In this document: positions 53,097 to 59,900 of the stretch, one piece after another
Layout of the letters: each line of letters begins with the position of its first letter
Numbering within the stretch: the first letter of the stretch is position 1
Source of the DNA: Rhodococcus xishaensis
GTDB taxonomy: Bacteria; Actinomycetota; Actinomycetes; Mycobacteriales; Mycobacteriaceae
NCBI RefSeq assembly: GCF_004011825.1
Contig: NZ_RKLO01000001.1
Location: 271,575 to 335,574, forward strand
DNA length: 64,000 nucleotides
Direction of reading: 5' to 3'
Notes under the pieces: model-generated
What the model saw: only the letters and a program-made list of their open reading frames with translations
The model's database searches: none
Told to the model about the DNA's origin: nothing
Made by a program: the position numbers and the translations under genes

Positions 53097-54485
53097 ATGA
53101 GAAACTCGCCTTTCGCCTCGTCGAACTCTGCCACCTCGACTGACACCGACACGAAGCTGCCCAGGGAGATCTGGGTCCTGGTGGCGTCGGCGTTCATCGT
53201 CGCCGTCGGGTTCGGCATCGTCGCGCCGGCGTTGCCGCAGTTTGCGGTCAGTTTCAATGTCGGGTTCACCGCCGCCAGCGCGGTGATCAGCGCCTTCGCC
53301 CTGATGCGCCTGCTGTTCGCGCCGATGAGCGGGGCGCTGGTACAGAGGCTCGGCGAGCGGCCGACGTACCTGACCGGTCTGCTCATCACCGCGGCCTCGA
53401 CGGGCGCGTGCGCGGTCGCGACCGAGTACTGGCAGTTGCTGCTGTTCCGGGCGGTCGGTGGTATCGGCTCGACCATGTTCACCGTCTCCGCGCTGGGCCT
53501 GCTGATCCGGATGTCGCCGCCGGGCGGGCGTGGCCGGGTGTCGGGGGTGTACGCGTCCGCGTTCCTCGTCGGCACCGTCACGGGACCGCTGTTCGGCGGC
53601 GCGCTCGCCGGCTTCGGGCTGCGGGTCCCGTTCGTCATCTACGCGGTCGCGTTGCTCGCGGCCGCGGCGGTCGTGTACTTCGCGCTTCGCAAGTCGCATC
53701 TCGCCGAGCCGGTGGGCGAGAGCGAACTGCGCGATTTGACGCTGCGTGAGAGCATGCGGTCGTCGATGTACCGGGCGTCGCTCGGTTCGAACCTGGTGAC
53801 TGGCTGGGTGGTCTTCGGGGTCCGGGTTTCGTTGGTGCCGCTGTTCGTCGTGGAGGTCCTGGACGGCGATGCGACGATGGCGGCGATCGCGCTGACGGTG
53901 TTCGCGCTCGGCAACGCAGTGGTGCTGACGCGAGCGGGCCGACTGTCAGATCGGTTCGGCCGCAAGCCATTCGTACTGATAGGCCTCGCGATCTGCGGGA
54001 CCGCCACGATCACGATGGGGCTGACCGACAGCGTCGCTGTGTTCTACATCTCGTCGATAATCGCCGGCATCGGCTCGGGGATCATGGTTCCGGCGCAACA
54101 GGCCGCAGTGGCCGACGTCGTCGGAGCCCAGCGGCGCGGAGGCCCGTCTGTCGCCGCCTTCCAGATGATGAGCGATGTCGGTATGTTCGCCGGCCCCCTC
54201 CTCGCCGGGGTGGTCGCCGAGAGATGGTCATTTGGTGCAGCGTGGGCGACCACGGGTGTGATCGTGCTGCTGCCGATACTGCTCTGGTTCTTTGCCCCCA
54301 ATGGTCGTGTCGTGAACGACGCGGACCGAGATTCGGACGACTCAGCCGGCCACCCCGATACCGATGAGCACGCCCACCAGATAGGTGGCACCGACCGCGA
54401 TCATGCCGAACAGCAACTGCCGCCCGGCGCTGCGGATCCGGGACTGGGCGGTGAAGTGCGCCGCGAGCGTGCCCGCGAGCAGTAG
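53097..54485 (+). CDS. MFS drug/metabolite transporter
   Basis: A 462-residue MFS protein with about twelve helices. GIVAPALPQFAVSFN (about 41-55) begins the first pair, and the cytoplasmic loop GRLSDRFGRKPFVLIGLAIC (about 281-300) is the MFS A-like signature. Drug:H+ antiporter-like proteins share this layout. After the last helix (LLPILLWFFAPNGR) a ~55-residue hydrophilic tail rich in Asp, His and Glu runs across the 3' end of the opposite-strand VIT gene, overlapping it by 144 bp. Substrate unknown. Confidence 0.85.
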   Translation: MRNSPFASSNSATSTDTDTKLPREIWVLVASAFIVAVGFGIVAPALPQFAVSFNVGFTAASAVISAFALMRLLFAPMSGALVQRLGERPTYLTGLLITAASTGACAVATEYWQLLLFRAVGGIGSTMFTVSALGLLIRMSPPGGRGRVSGVYASAFLVGTVTGPLFGGALAGFGLRVPFVIYAVALLAAAAVVYFALRKSHLAEPVGESELRDLTLRESMRSSMYRASLGSNLVTGWVVFGVRVSLVPLFVVEVLDGDATMAAIALTVFALGNAVVLTRAGRLSDRFGRKPFVLIGLAICGTATITMGLTDSVAVFYISSIIAGIGSGIMVPAQQAAVADVVGAQRRGGPSVAAFQMMSDVGMFAGPLLAGVVAERWSFGAAWATTGVIVLLPILLWFFAPNGRVVNDADRDSDDSAGHPDTDEHAHQIGGTDRDHAEQQLPPGAADPGLGGEVRRERAREQ

Positions 54486-55073
54486 GCCGACGCCACCGAC
54501 CGCGAGACCAGCGACCAGCGACTCGAAGCCGAGTAGGTAGGGGATCAGCGGGAGGACCGCGCCGATCGAGAACATCAGGAACGACGAACCCGCCGCGACC
54601 ACCGGCGAGGGCTTCTCGTTGGGGTTCACACCGAGTTCGTGAGTGATGTGGATGTCGACGGCGCGCTCGGTGTCGGCGTGAACCTCTGCAGCGGCGGCCG
54701 TCGCCGTTGGCTTGCTCATGCCCATCGCCGTGAAGGTCTCCACCAGTTCGGACTCCTCGGCCTCGGGGTATTTGTGCAGCGATAGGTGCTCGACCCGCAC
54801 CTCGGCGTCGATCTGTTCGTTCGACGTCCGCACGGACGTGTACTCGCCGAGCGCCATCGAGAACGCGCCCGCGACCAGACCCGCGACGCCGCTGAGAACC
54901 ACGGTGTGCGCTTCGACCCCTGCACCACCGACCCCGGCGATCAGTGAGGTGTTGGTGACCAGGCCGTCCATGGCACCGAACACGGCGGCGCGAAGCCATC
55001 CCCCGGAAACGTCCGAGTGGGTGTGATCGAACTCGTGTGGCCTGGCTCCCGCGCGGGGCGATACAGCGTTCAC
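54342..55073 (-). CDS. VIT1/CCC1-family iron/manganese transporter
   Basis: A 243-residue protein with five predicted helices. SGGWLRAAVFGAMDGLVTNT (about 22-41) is the VIT hallmark, MALGEYTSVRTSNEQIDAEV (about 72-91) the conserved cytoplasmic metal-binding start, and DIHITHELGVNPNEKPSPVV (about 140-159) the second. VIT proteins move Fe2+ or Mn2+ out of the cytoplasm. GTG 55073 has a TAGGTT box 7 nt before it. It is divergent from the MauE-like gene with 72 bp between starts, and overlaps the MFS gene at the other end. Confidence 0.88.
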   Translation of the reverse strand: MNAVSPRAGARPHEFDHTHSDVSGGWLRAAVFGAMDGLVTNTSLIAGVGGAGVEAHTVVLSGVAGLVAGAFSMALGEYTSVRTSNEQIDAEVRVEHLSLHKYPEAEESELVETFTAMGMSKPTATAAAAEVHADTERAVDIHITHELGVNPNEKPSPVVAAGSSFLMFSIGAVLPLIPYLLGFESLVAGLAVGGVGLLLAGTLAAHFTAQSRIRSAGRQLLFGMIAVGATYLVGVLIGIGVAG

Positions 55074-55080
55074 GATGCCG

Positions 55081-55086
55081 AACCTA
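55081..55086 (-). promoter_or_regulatory. leaderless promoter -10 box for the VIT gene
   Basis: TAGGTT on the minus strand, 7 nt before the GTG at 55073. Confidence 0.6.
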
Positions 55087-55133
55087 CGTCGGAGAACGTG
55101 GATGCTCCAGGGGGAACAGACACGCCTGTTCGG

Positions 55134-55139
55134 TAGCGT
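55134..55139 (+). promoter_or_regulatory. leaderless promoter -10 box for the MauE-like gene
   Basis: TAGCGT, 6 nt before the GTG at 55146, without a ribosome binding site. Confidence 0.6.
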
Positions 55140-55145
55140 GGTCGC

Positions 55146-55646
55146 GTGCCGACAAGCAAGTGGATAACGACGGTGAGCCTCCTCGCGCGTTTCGGCCTGG
55201 CCGCGGTGTGGCTGATCTCCGGGTGGATCAAGTTCATCGACCCCGCACAGACCGTCATCGCGGTCCGCGCCTACCAATTGCTGCCCGAGGACCTCGTACG
55301 GCCGGTCGCGTACACAATGCCAATGCTCGAGATCGCGCTCGGCCTGTTCCTGGCCATCGGCCTCGGCGTACGGGTGACCGCGGTCGCTTCAGGCGTGGCA
55401 CTGATGGTCCTCATCGGCGTGATCATCTCTGTGTGGGCGCGCGGCCTGTCCATCGACTGCGGCTGTTTCGGCGGTGGGGGAGCAGCCGACGTGACCGGAT
55501 GGGACTACGCCAAGGAGATCGCGCGCGATATCGGCTTCCTGGCCCTCGCTGTGTGGCTCACGGTTTTCCCCCGCAGTCCGTTCTCCCTCGGGCCCCGGTC
55601 CCGCCCGACCTCCTCAGTGCCTGCTCAGCCAGCGATGGCAGAGTAG
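55146..55646 (+). CDS. MauE/DoxX-family redox membrane protein
   Basis: A 166-residue protein with four helices: RFGLAAVWLISGWIKFIDPA (about 15-34) is the MauE/DoxX motif, and GLSIDCGCFGGGG (about 99-111) has a CGC cysteine pair. MauE-like proteins act with DsbA/DsbD-like partners in disulfide chemistry, replacing DsbB or VKOR. The next gene is a membrane-anchored DsbA-like oxidoreductase, and this protein is its probable quinone-linked partner. Start at GTG 55146 with a TAGCGT box 6 nt before. Confidence 0.85.
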   Translation: MPTSKWITTVSLLARFGLAAVWLISGWIKFIDPAQTVIAVRAYQLLPEDLVRPVAYTMPMLEIALGLFLAIGLGVRVTAVASGVALMVLIGVIISVWARGLSIDCGCFGGGGAADVTGWDYAKEIARDIGFLALAVWLTVFPRSPFSLGPRSRPTSSVPAQPAMAE

Positions 55647-55734
55647 ACACTGGATGGAGCCTGCACGCGGGCTACGTGGGCGCGTGTCCCGGACAGCTCC
55701 GAACGGATCTCACGCCACGACGTAAGGATGCGAA

Positions 55735-56484
55735 GTGAGTTCGAAGAAGCCGAAGTCGGCCAAATACAATCCGCAGCCCACGTCGAGCAAGGCGACGTAC
55801 ATCCTCGGCGGGCTCGCGATCGTGGTGATCGCCGCGCTGGTGATCGGGGGCGTCTTGGCGACGTCCAGTAGGAACGAGCCGCGCAACCAGGGCTACGGCG
55901 CGGTCCAGAACTCGGCCGTCCAGGTGATGTTGGAGGATGACGGTATCGCCCGACTAGGTCTCCCCGATGCGGCGAACACGATCGACGTGTTCGAGGACCC
56001 TCTGTGCACTTACTGCGCGCAACTCGAGGAGACCTATGGCCAGGAGGTTGCGCAAGCGATCGACGAGGGCAAGTTAGCCGTTCGATACCACATGCTCGAC
56101 TTCCTGAACTCTGCTTCGGCCAGCGGTGACTACTCGACCCGCGCTGGCGCCGCGATGCAGTGCGTCGCCGAAAGCGGCCAAGGCATCGCCTATTCCAACT
56201 TCCATGGTGAGCTGTTCTCGCCGGACAACCAGCCAGCCGAGAGAGGCGGGTCGGACTTGTCGAACGAGGACCTCGCGAACCTAGCGAGGGACGCCGGGGC
56301 CAGCGACAACGTCGTCGACTGCATCACCAGCGGTGAGAGGACGCAGCAGGCCGGCGTGGACGCCGAGGCCGCGAGCACTTCCCTGGCCGCGGCCGGTGGG
56401 AGGGGAACCCCCACTGTCGTGCACGACGGTCAGGTGATCGACGCCTTCGCCGACCCGGAGTGGGTATCGCAGGTGACGCAGTAG
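55735..56484 (+). CDS. membrane-anchored DsbA-like thiol-disulfide oxidoreductase
   Basis: A 249-residue protein. One membrane helix near the N-terminus (ILGGLAIVVIAALVIGGVLA, about 23-42) is followed by an extracytoplasmic thioredoxin fold. The active site is FEDPLCTYCAQLEETYG (CTYC, about 92-95). GRGTPTVVHDGQVI (about 222-235) holds the cis-Pro. A second cysteine pair (AMQCVAES and NVVDCITS) matches the structural disulfide of mycobacterial DsbA. It should form disulfides in secreted proteins, re-oxidised by the MauE-like neighbour. GTG 55735 follows AAGGA. Confidence 0.88.
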   Translation: MSSKKPKSAKYNPQPTSSKATYILGGLAIVVIAALVIGGVLATSSRNEPRNQGYGAVQNSAVQVMLEDDGIARLGLPDAANTIDVFEDPLCTYCAQLEETYGQEVAQAIDEGKLAVRYHMLDFLNSASASGDYSTRAGAAMQCVAESGQGIAYSNFHGELFSPDNQPAERGGSDLSNEDLANLARDAGASDNVVDCITSGERTQQAGVDAEAASTSLAAAGGRGTPTVVHDGQVIDAFADPEWVSQVTQ

Positions 56485-56492
56485 GAGCGTGC

Positions 56493-56520
56493 GGTGGCCG
56501 GCCCGACCGGGTCGGCCACC
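56493..56520. terminator. terminator hairpin after the DsbA-like gene
   Basis: GGTGGCCG (56493-56500) pairs with CGGCCACC (56513-56520); the stem extends inward with a wobble pair. It lies 8 nt after the stop codon. Confidence 0.7.
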
Positions 56521-56549
56521 AACAGCCCGATCGCCTCTGACCAGCTGAT

Positions 56550-56579
56550 TTGTTGGCCATGTCGGCGATGGTGTAGCTT
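56550..56579 (+). promoter_or_regulatory. promoter of tRNA-Ala
   Basis: TTGTTG (56550-56555), an 18-bp spacer and TAGCTT (56574-56579), the same -10 box and spacer as the initiator tRNA promoter. Confidence 0.6.
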
Positions 56580-56627
56580 TCTTTCAGCGCAAGGGAGTCA
56601 CTTCCACAGCGCAAATCAACTCGATAC

Positions 56628-56703
56628 GGGGCTATGGCGCAGCTGGTAGCGCACCACACTGGCAGTGTGGGGGTCAGGGGTTCGAGTCCCCTTAGCTCCA
56701 CCA
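56628..56703 (+). tRNA. tRNA-Ala (GGC)
   Basis: A 76-nt tRNA including an encoded CCA. The acceptor arms are GGGGCTA and TAGCTCC, the anticodon arm CACAC-TGGCAG-TGTG gives anticodon GGC (codon GCC), and the T arm is AGGGG-TTCGAGT-CCCCT. Its 3' half is a common integration site, and an integrase relic and accessory genes follow. Confidence 0.93.
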
Positions 56704-56843
56704 CGTTTCCGCAGTTCAGAGGCTGAAAACGGAAACAACCCGATCCCCGTCAACACTCGCGGTCAACAACGAACCCGACGGAGACGGTCGGATCACCTCC
56801 CGTGAGGCACTGAAGGGCGCCCAAACGGGACGTTTCTTGTACG

Positions 56844-56957
56844 GCAAGTATCCGCGTGCGCACCCCCGAGGACGGCACCTCATACTCCTCGGTTCTCTAC
56901 CGGCACGCCGGTCAACAGACGTCCCGTGACTGGAGGCAGGGTCAACGCCTCCAATAA
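56844..56957 (+). pseudogene. relic of a tyrosine integrase N-terminal domain
   Basis: In the + frame the sequence reads IRVRTPEDGTSYSSVLYRHA, then GQQTSRDW and a stop at 56955. This resembles the N-terminal beta-sheet of actinophage tyrosine integrases (VRTREDGTxYxxVxYRxxGxQxS). It lies 140 nt after a tRNA 3' end, where such integrases insert. It is too short to be functional and no catalytic domain follows. The resemblance is by eye only. Confidence 0.4.
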
Positions 56958-57081
56958 CTCTCGCACTGGTCCACATTCACTACCGCCACTGGTCCGCCAA
57001 GCCTCTCCCGGTTGCACCTCGGGTCCACCCCGGTGCCACTCATGCTCGGGGACCAAGAGGTCAAGATCCTCGGTCCATGAC

Positions 57082-57109
57082 AACGCCCCCACCTCCGGCT
57101 GGGGGCGTT
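57082..57109. terminator. terminator hairpin in the accessory island
   Basis: AACGCCCCCA (57082-57091) pairs with TGGGGGCGTT (57100-57109), followed by TTCGTCG. It is a 10-bp perfect stem. Confidence 0.7.
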
Positions 57110-57207
57110 TCGTCGGTTCGGCATGGCTAGCTACTGGTGACGCTTGCCGCATGAGTCATGCTTTCCCCCGGCGCCGTGCTGGTGTCGCCGAGTGCGCAGA
57201 CGTGGCC

Positions 57208-57540
57208 CTACTCCTCCTCGAGAAGCTTTGAGTAGTAGTCGTCAAAGAACTTCTTGTCACGTGGGTCATCGCAGTTATACGGGCGGGTGCGCTTATTGGA
57301 GCCGGACATTCGGTCGAGCTGGAGTTCCATCGCCTCTGCCCGATCCGCCACGCTGGCATTTGGGTCGGATAGCGTTTCGATTGCTTCCCTGGTCTCAAAG
57401 AACCCCGGAGTTATGGCCTCGAACCGTTCACACGCCGACGCGTGAAGCTCAGCGTTGGAGGGTTCGCCGTCCGAGCTGCCACACCCTCCGAGAATCAGCG
57501 CGGTAGCGGATAGGGCAGCGATCACGAGTGTCCGTTTCAT
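57208..57540 (-). CDS. lipoprotein A (MKRT family)
   Basis: A 110-residue predicted lipoprotein. MKRTLVIAALSATALILGGC is a signal peptide with lipobox LGGC (Cys 20). The mature part has two more cysteines (ASACERFEAI and YNCDDPRD) and is mostly charged helices. It shares its start (MKRT...LGGC) and the upstream box TGGTTTGAT with the two lipoproteins that follow, but the mature sequence is different, so it is the most diverged of the three. The function is unknown. A micro-protein gene (57668) diverges from it. Confidence 0.75.
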   Translation of the reverse strand: MKRTLVIAALSATALILGGCGSSDGEPSNAELHASACERFEAITPGFFETREAIETLSDPNASVADRAEAMELQLDRMSGSNKRTRPYNCDDPRDKKFFDDYYSKLLEEE

Positions 57541-57667
57541 GCCCGGTATCAAACCACGCGGCCGGTCTGCTTGTGCGGGAGGCTGCGCACCACAAACGCC
57601 CGCCCTCAGTGGGACGTTTCGTCGTCTCTTAGGGAACCGACCAGCAGGCGGCCGCGTCACAACAGGC

Positions 57668-57811
57668 ATGGACCCGACCGGCACTGCAGTGATCCGCGCC
57701 GAAGGCTACGATCCCGACAACCCGCGGGTGCGCGAGGCTATCGACTTTGTGCGCTGGGAGTTGGCGATGTACCGATCTGAGGGTCAGCCGGCGACCACTT
57801 TCCAGAAATAG
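57668..57811 (+). CDS. micro-protein with WELxM motif
   Basis: A 47-residue acidic protein: MDPTGTAVIRAEGYDPDNPR, then VREAIDFVRWELAMYRSEGQ and a short tail. The segment RWELAMYR resembles LWELEMDRW in the micro-protein at 58875. It diverges from lipoprotein A and overlaps the 3' end of lipoprotein B by 28 bp on the other strand. There is no clear ribosome binding site (only AGG nearby), so confidence rests on the shared motif and position. Confidence 0.4.
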   Translation: MDPTGTAVIRAEGYDPDNPRVREAIDFVRWELAMYRSEGQPATTFQK

Positions 57812-58245
57812 TCTCCGCCATCATCCCACGGGTACAGCTGGAAGGCGGAGTTGCTCAGTTCGACCAAGTTGATCAAGTCCGTGCCGTCCGTGCCGGCGAT
57901 GATCTGGTAGCTAGCCACCGTTAGTCTGCGGACCTGTTCGGCGATCGGGGACACGTTCAGCGCCTGCGCGTACTCGGTTGCGATCGGACGCAGATCGTCT
58001 GCCGACTTGACGGATGGGTCGCAGATGTCGATCGTGGCCGCGTACCCCTCGGGCTCGGAGCCTATCCAGATGCTGGCGAGCAGCGACGCACCGTCCGAGA
58101 GCTGGACCGACGAGATCGTCGCGGCCAACTCGGGGTCGATCGACCCTGGGCTAGGGCACGTGTAGGACGAATCCGCGTCCGAGCTGCATCCTCCGAGCGC
58201 CAACGCGGCAGCGGTTAGAGCGATTGCGGTTGCTGTCCGTTTCAT
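57784..58245 (-). CDS. lipoprotein B (MKRT family)
   Basis: A 153-residue predicted lipoprotein: MKRTATAIALTAAALALGGC (lipobox LGGC, Cys 20), then a mature part with CPSPGSIDPE, VQLSDGASLLAS, IDICDPSVKSADDLRPIATE and LNVSPIAEQVRRLTVASYQI. It is a clear paralogue of lipoprotein C, with near-identical signal-peptide DNA. Two cysteines in the mature part may form a disulfide. The family is unknown to me. It is the middle of three, with a conserved TGGTTTGAT box 6 nt before the ATG. Confidence 0.8.
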   Translation of the reverse strand: MKRTATAIALTAAALALGGCSSDADSSYTCPSPGSIDPELAATISSVQLSDGASLLASIWIGSEPEGYAATIDICDPSVKSADDLRPIATEYAQALNVSPIAEQVRRLTVASYQIIAGTDGTDLINLVELSNSAFQLYPWDDGGDYFWKVVAG

Positions 58246-58252
58246 ACCGGGA

Positions 58253-58693
58253 TCAAACCACGCGACCATTCCACAGATGCATCTGGAAGTCAGGGTCCTT
58301 CAGTTTGACCTCGTTGACGACGTCCTGGCCGTCAACCTGGTAGCTCGCCACCCATACCGTGTCGATTTGTTCGGCGATCGGGGACGCCTTCAGCGCCTTC
58401 GCGTACTCCGTTGCGATCGGGCGCAGATCGTCTGCCGACTTGAGGGATGGGTCGCAGATCTCGATCGAGGCCCCGTACATTCCCGGCTTGTTGTCGCCAA
58501 TCTTTCTGTAGTGGCCGGCGATCACAGACGCGCCGTCTGAGAGCTGGACCGACGAGCCGGCCGCGGCGATGTCGGGATTGTCGATCGGCCGGGGGTTGGC
58601 GCATGAGGCCGAAGAATCCGCGTCCGAGCTGGAGCATCCTCCGAGTACCAGCGCGGCAGCGGTTAGAGCGATTGCGGTTGCTGTCCGTTTCAT
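58253..58693 (-). CDS. lipoprotein C (MKRT family)
   Basis: A 146-residue predicted lipoprotein: MKRTATAIALTAAALVLGGC, then ASCANPRPIDNPD, VQLSDGASVIAGHY, IEICDPSLKSADDLRPIATE and LKASPIAEQIDTVWVASYQV. It is collinear with lipoprotein B through the whole mature part, so B and C come from a recent tandem duplication. Its stop TGA lies inside the upstream box of lipoprotein B, 7 bp before that ATG. The role is unknown; small exported lipoproteins in islands can act in phage exclusion or surface interaction, which is inference only. Confidence 0.8.
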   Translation of the reverse strand: MKRTATAIALTAAALVLGGCSSSDADSSASCANPRPIDNPDIAAAGSSVQLSDGASVIAGHYRKIGDNKPGMYGASIEICDPSLKSADDLRPIATEYAKALKASPIAEQIDTVWVASYQVDGQDVVNEVKLKDPDFQMHLWNGRVV

Positions 58694-58747
58694 ACAACGA
58701 TCAAACCAGTTGGCCGGTTCTGTTTGTGCGGTACCCCGGTGCGAAGA

Positions 58748-58778
58748 CGCCCCGCCGTAGAACCACTACGGCGGGGCG
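58748..58778. terminator. perfect 13-bp hairpin between lipoprotein C and the micro-protein
   Basis: CGCCCCGCCGTAG (58748-58760) pairs with CTACGGCGGGGCG (58766-58778) around a 5-nt loop. There is no U tract. It lies upstream of both flanking divergent genes, so it may be a regulatory element rather than a plain terminator. Confidence 0.6.
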
Positions 58779-58874
58779 GTCGCGTGGCCCGCTTCCCCCG
58801 GGCCACCGCGCAACAATAGCACCACACTCGAACGTGTGTGCGAACAGCAACAGGCCGGTGCGTCAAAGTGGGGC

Positions 58875-58967
58875 ATGGACGAAGCCGCCGCTTGGCACCT
58901 TGCGCTCTGGGAGTTGGAGATGGACCGGTGGATGTCCGAGCAGGACAATCCACCATCGCGGCGGTGA
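58875..58967 (+). CDS. micro-protein with WELxM motif, second copy
   Basis: A 30-residue peptide, MDEAAAWHLALWELEMDRWM then SEQDNPPSRR. It shares W-E-L-x-M-x-R with the micro-protein at 57668, and is likewise divergent from a lipoprotein gene (C). It is tryptophan-rich and would form one amphipathic helix. GGGG precedes the ATG by a few bases, a weak ribosome binding site. Confidence 0.35.
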   Translation: MDEAAAWHLALWELEMDRWMSEQDNPPSRR

Positions 58968-59115
58968 CGACGCCCCCACCCGGAGAGGCCGGGGACATCT
59001 TTCTCTCAGGACCTACGATCCTGAGGACCCGAGCGACGACGCCGTGCTCGAGGCGCCCAAACCGCACGAGGCCGAGTGGTTCGTCGAGTCTGTGACTGCG
59101 ACCGCCAGAAGATGA
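58968..59115 (+). other. degenerate coding remnant related to the micro-protein region
   Basis: The + frame that ends with TGA at 59113-59115 reads RTYDPEDPSDDAVLEAP then KPHEAEWFVES. YDPEDP resembles YDPDNP in the micro-protein at 57668. No normal start codon is found near its beginning, except GTG 59042 inside it, so it looks like a broken copy. It overlaps the next frame as ATGA. Confidence 0.3.
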
Positions 59116-59303
59116 CGCTGCGCGAGGTCGCCGTTCGGTTCTTCGTCGAGTGGATCGGAACGGGCCTGGAATCCGACAGTCGGAGCGACGAACGCCGTGA
59201 ACTGATCGTCCGGCACCCGCATCCGTTCGCGGCTGAGTTTCGACCTCGGGCCGAAACCGAGGACCTGTTCAGCTCCGGCTTGCACGAAATCGACCGTAAG
59301 TGA
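59112..59303 (+). CDS. small hypothetical protein
   Basis: A 63-residue frame, MTLREVAVRFFVEWIGTGLE then SDSRSDERRELIVRHPHPFA and a charged end. It is probably soluble. Support is limited to the ATGA junction with the preceding frame and a protein-like composition. No family is recognised. Confidence 0.35.
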   Translation: MTLREVAVRFFVEWIGTGLESDSRSDERRELIVRHPHPFAAEFRPRAETEDLFSSGLHEIDRK

Positions 59304-59623
59304 GGGCAACTCACCGACCGCGACTCTGCGTGAGTGGATGGCCGTCGCCGCCAACGGCCGGTGCCGTCCCGCACCTCGGTGCAGGAATGGGTCGCCGAAG
59401 GCGGAGCTGTGCCCGTCGAAACCATCGAGGAGCGGGCCAGCACTCTTGACCGATGCGGTGGAGAAGTTGAATAGGCAACGTCAACGCCAGAACCGCCGAC
59501 CGCCTCGTCTGCGCTATCCCAGCGGTCGGTCATGCTCGCGTCGAACTCGAGGCCGGGTCGAACACAAGGCCGGGGTGCCCGGTAGAGGCTGTGCCCGGAG
59601 GTTCGCAAGCTCTGTCCACGGCA

Positions 59624-59665
59624 CCGAGCGGTGGCGCGGAGAAAGTCTCACGCGCCACTGCTCGG
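59624..59665 (+). repeat. 14-bp inverted repeat (stem-loop)
   Basis: CCGAGCGGTGGCGC (59624-59637) pairs with GCGCCACTGCTCGG (59652-59665), with one G-T wobble and a 14-nt loop. It is too long for chance at this place and could be an RNA element or the right edge of the accessory island. Confidence 0.6.
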
Positions 59666-59840
59666 CTGCTCACCCGGGCAGGGGGGGAACTCCGGGCGAG
59701 CCCGCTGCTGCCCTAAGGGGGGAGGGGCAACTCCCTGAACTCTAATGCAATTCGCGGCTCATGGCACGTCTGGTTGGTCGTTTGATTACATCTCGTGGCC
59801 TCCTCTGGTCCGGACGGTGACCGCAACTCAGCCTTCAAAT

Positions 59841-59865
59841 GTTCGCTCTGCGAACGCAGTACGAT
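59841..59865 (+). promoter_or_regulatory. operator and promoter of the CobW-like gene
   Basis: GTTCGC-TCT-GCGAAC (59841-59855) is a perfect 6-3-6 inverted repeat that ends 4 nt before TACGAT (59860-59865), a likely -10 box. A repressor bound here would block the promoter. The bases do not match the Zur box known from mycobacteria. Confidence 0.55.
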
Positions 59866-59900
59866 GGCCGGTCGAAATCGTCGGCGTGGCGGAGGTCAGG

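Larger units (their letters stand above)
56704..57207. other. tRNA-proximal accessory DNA without an intact gene
   Basis: This 504-nt stretch starts right after tRNA-Ala CCA. It holds an inverted repeat GTTTCCG / CGGAAAC (56705-56711 and 56730-56736), a short integrase-like coding remnant (56844-56957), and a terminator hairpin (57082-57109). No intact reading frame with family signatures is visible. Confidence 0.55.
59304..59900. other. intergenic region with hairpins, no confident gene
   Basis: These ~600 nt between the accessory island and the GTPase gene hold short broken frames (for example VQEWVAEGGAVPVETIEER, ending at 59474), a long hairpin (59624-59665), G-runs near 59680 and 59716, and the promoter/operator of the next gene (59841-59865). 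No intact gene is visible. The A/T content is higher from 59740 to 59800. Confidence 0.5.

Noticed and set aside
59624-59720. Possible cobalamin riboswitch before the CobW-like gene (GCCACTG present)
   Set aside because: The B12 box and the other conserved segments are missing, and the motif is explained by a plain inverted repeat.
59338-59745. 135-codon frame upstream of the CobW-like gene
   Set aside because: Arg/Ser/Pro-rich composition, no RBS, and it runs across the hairpin and G-runs; probably not coding.
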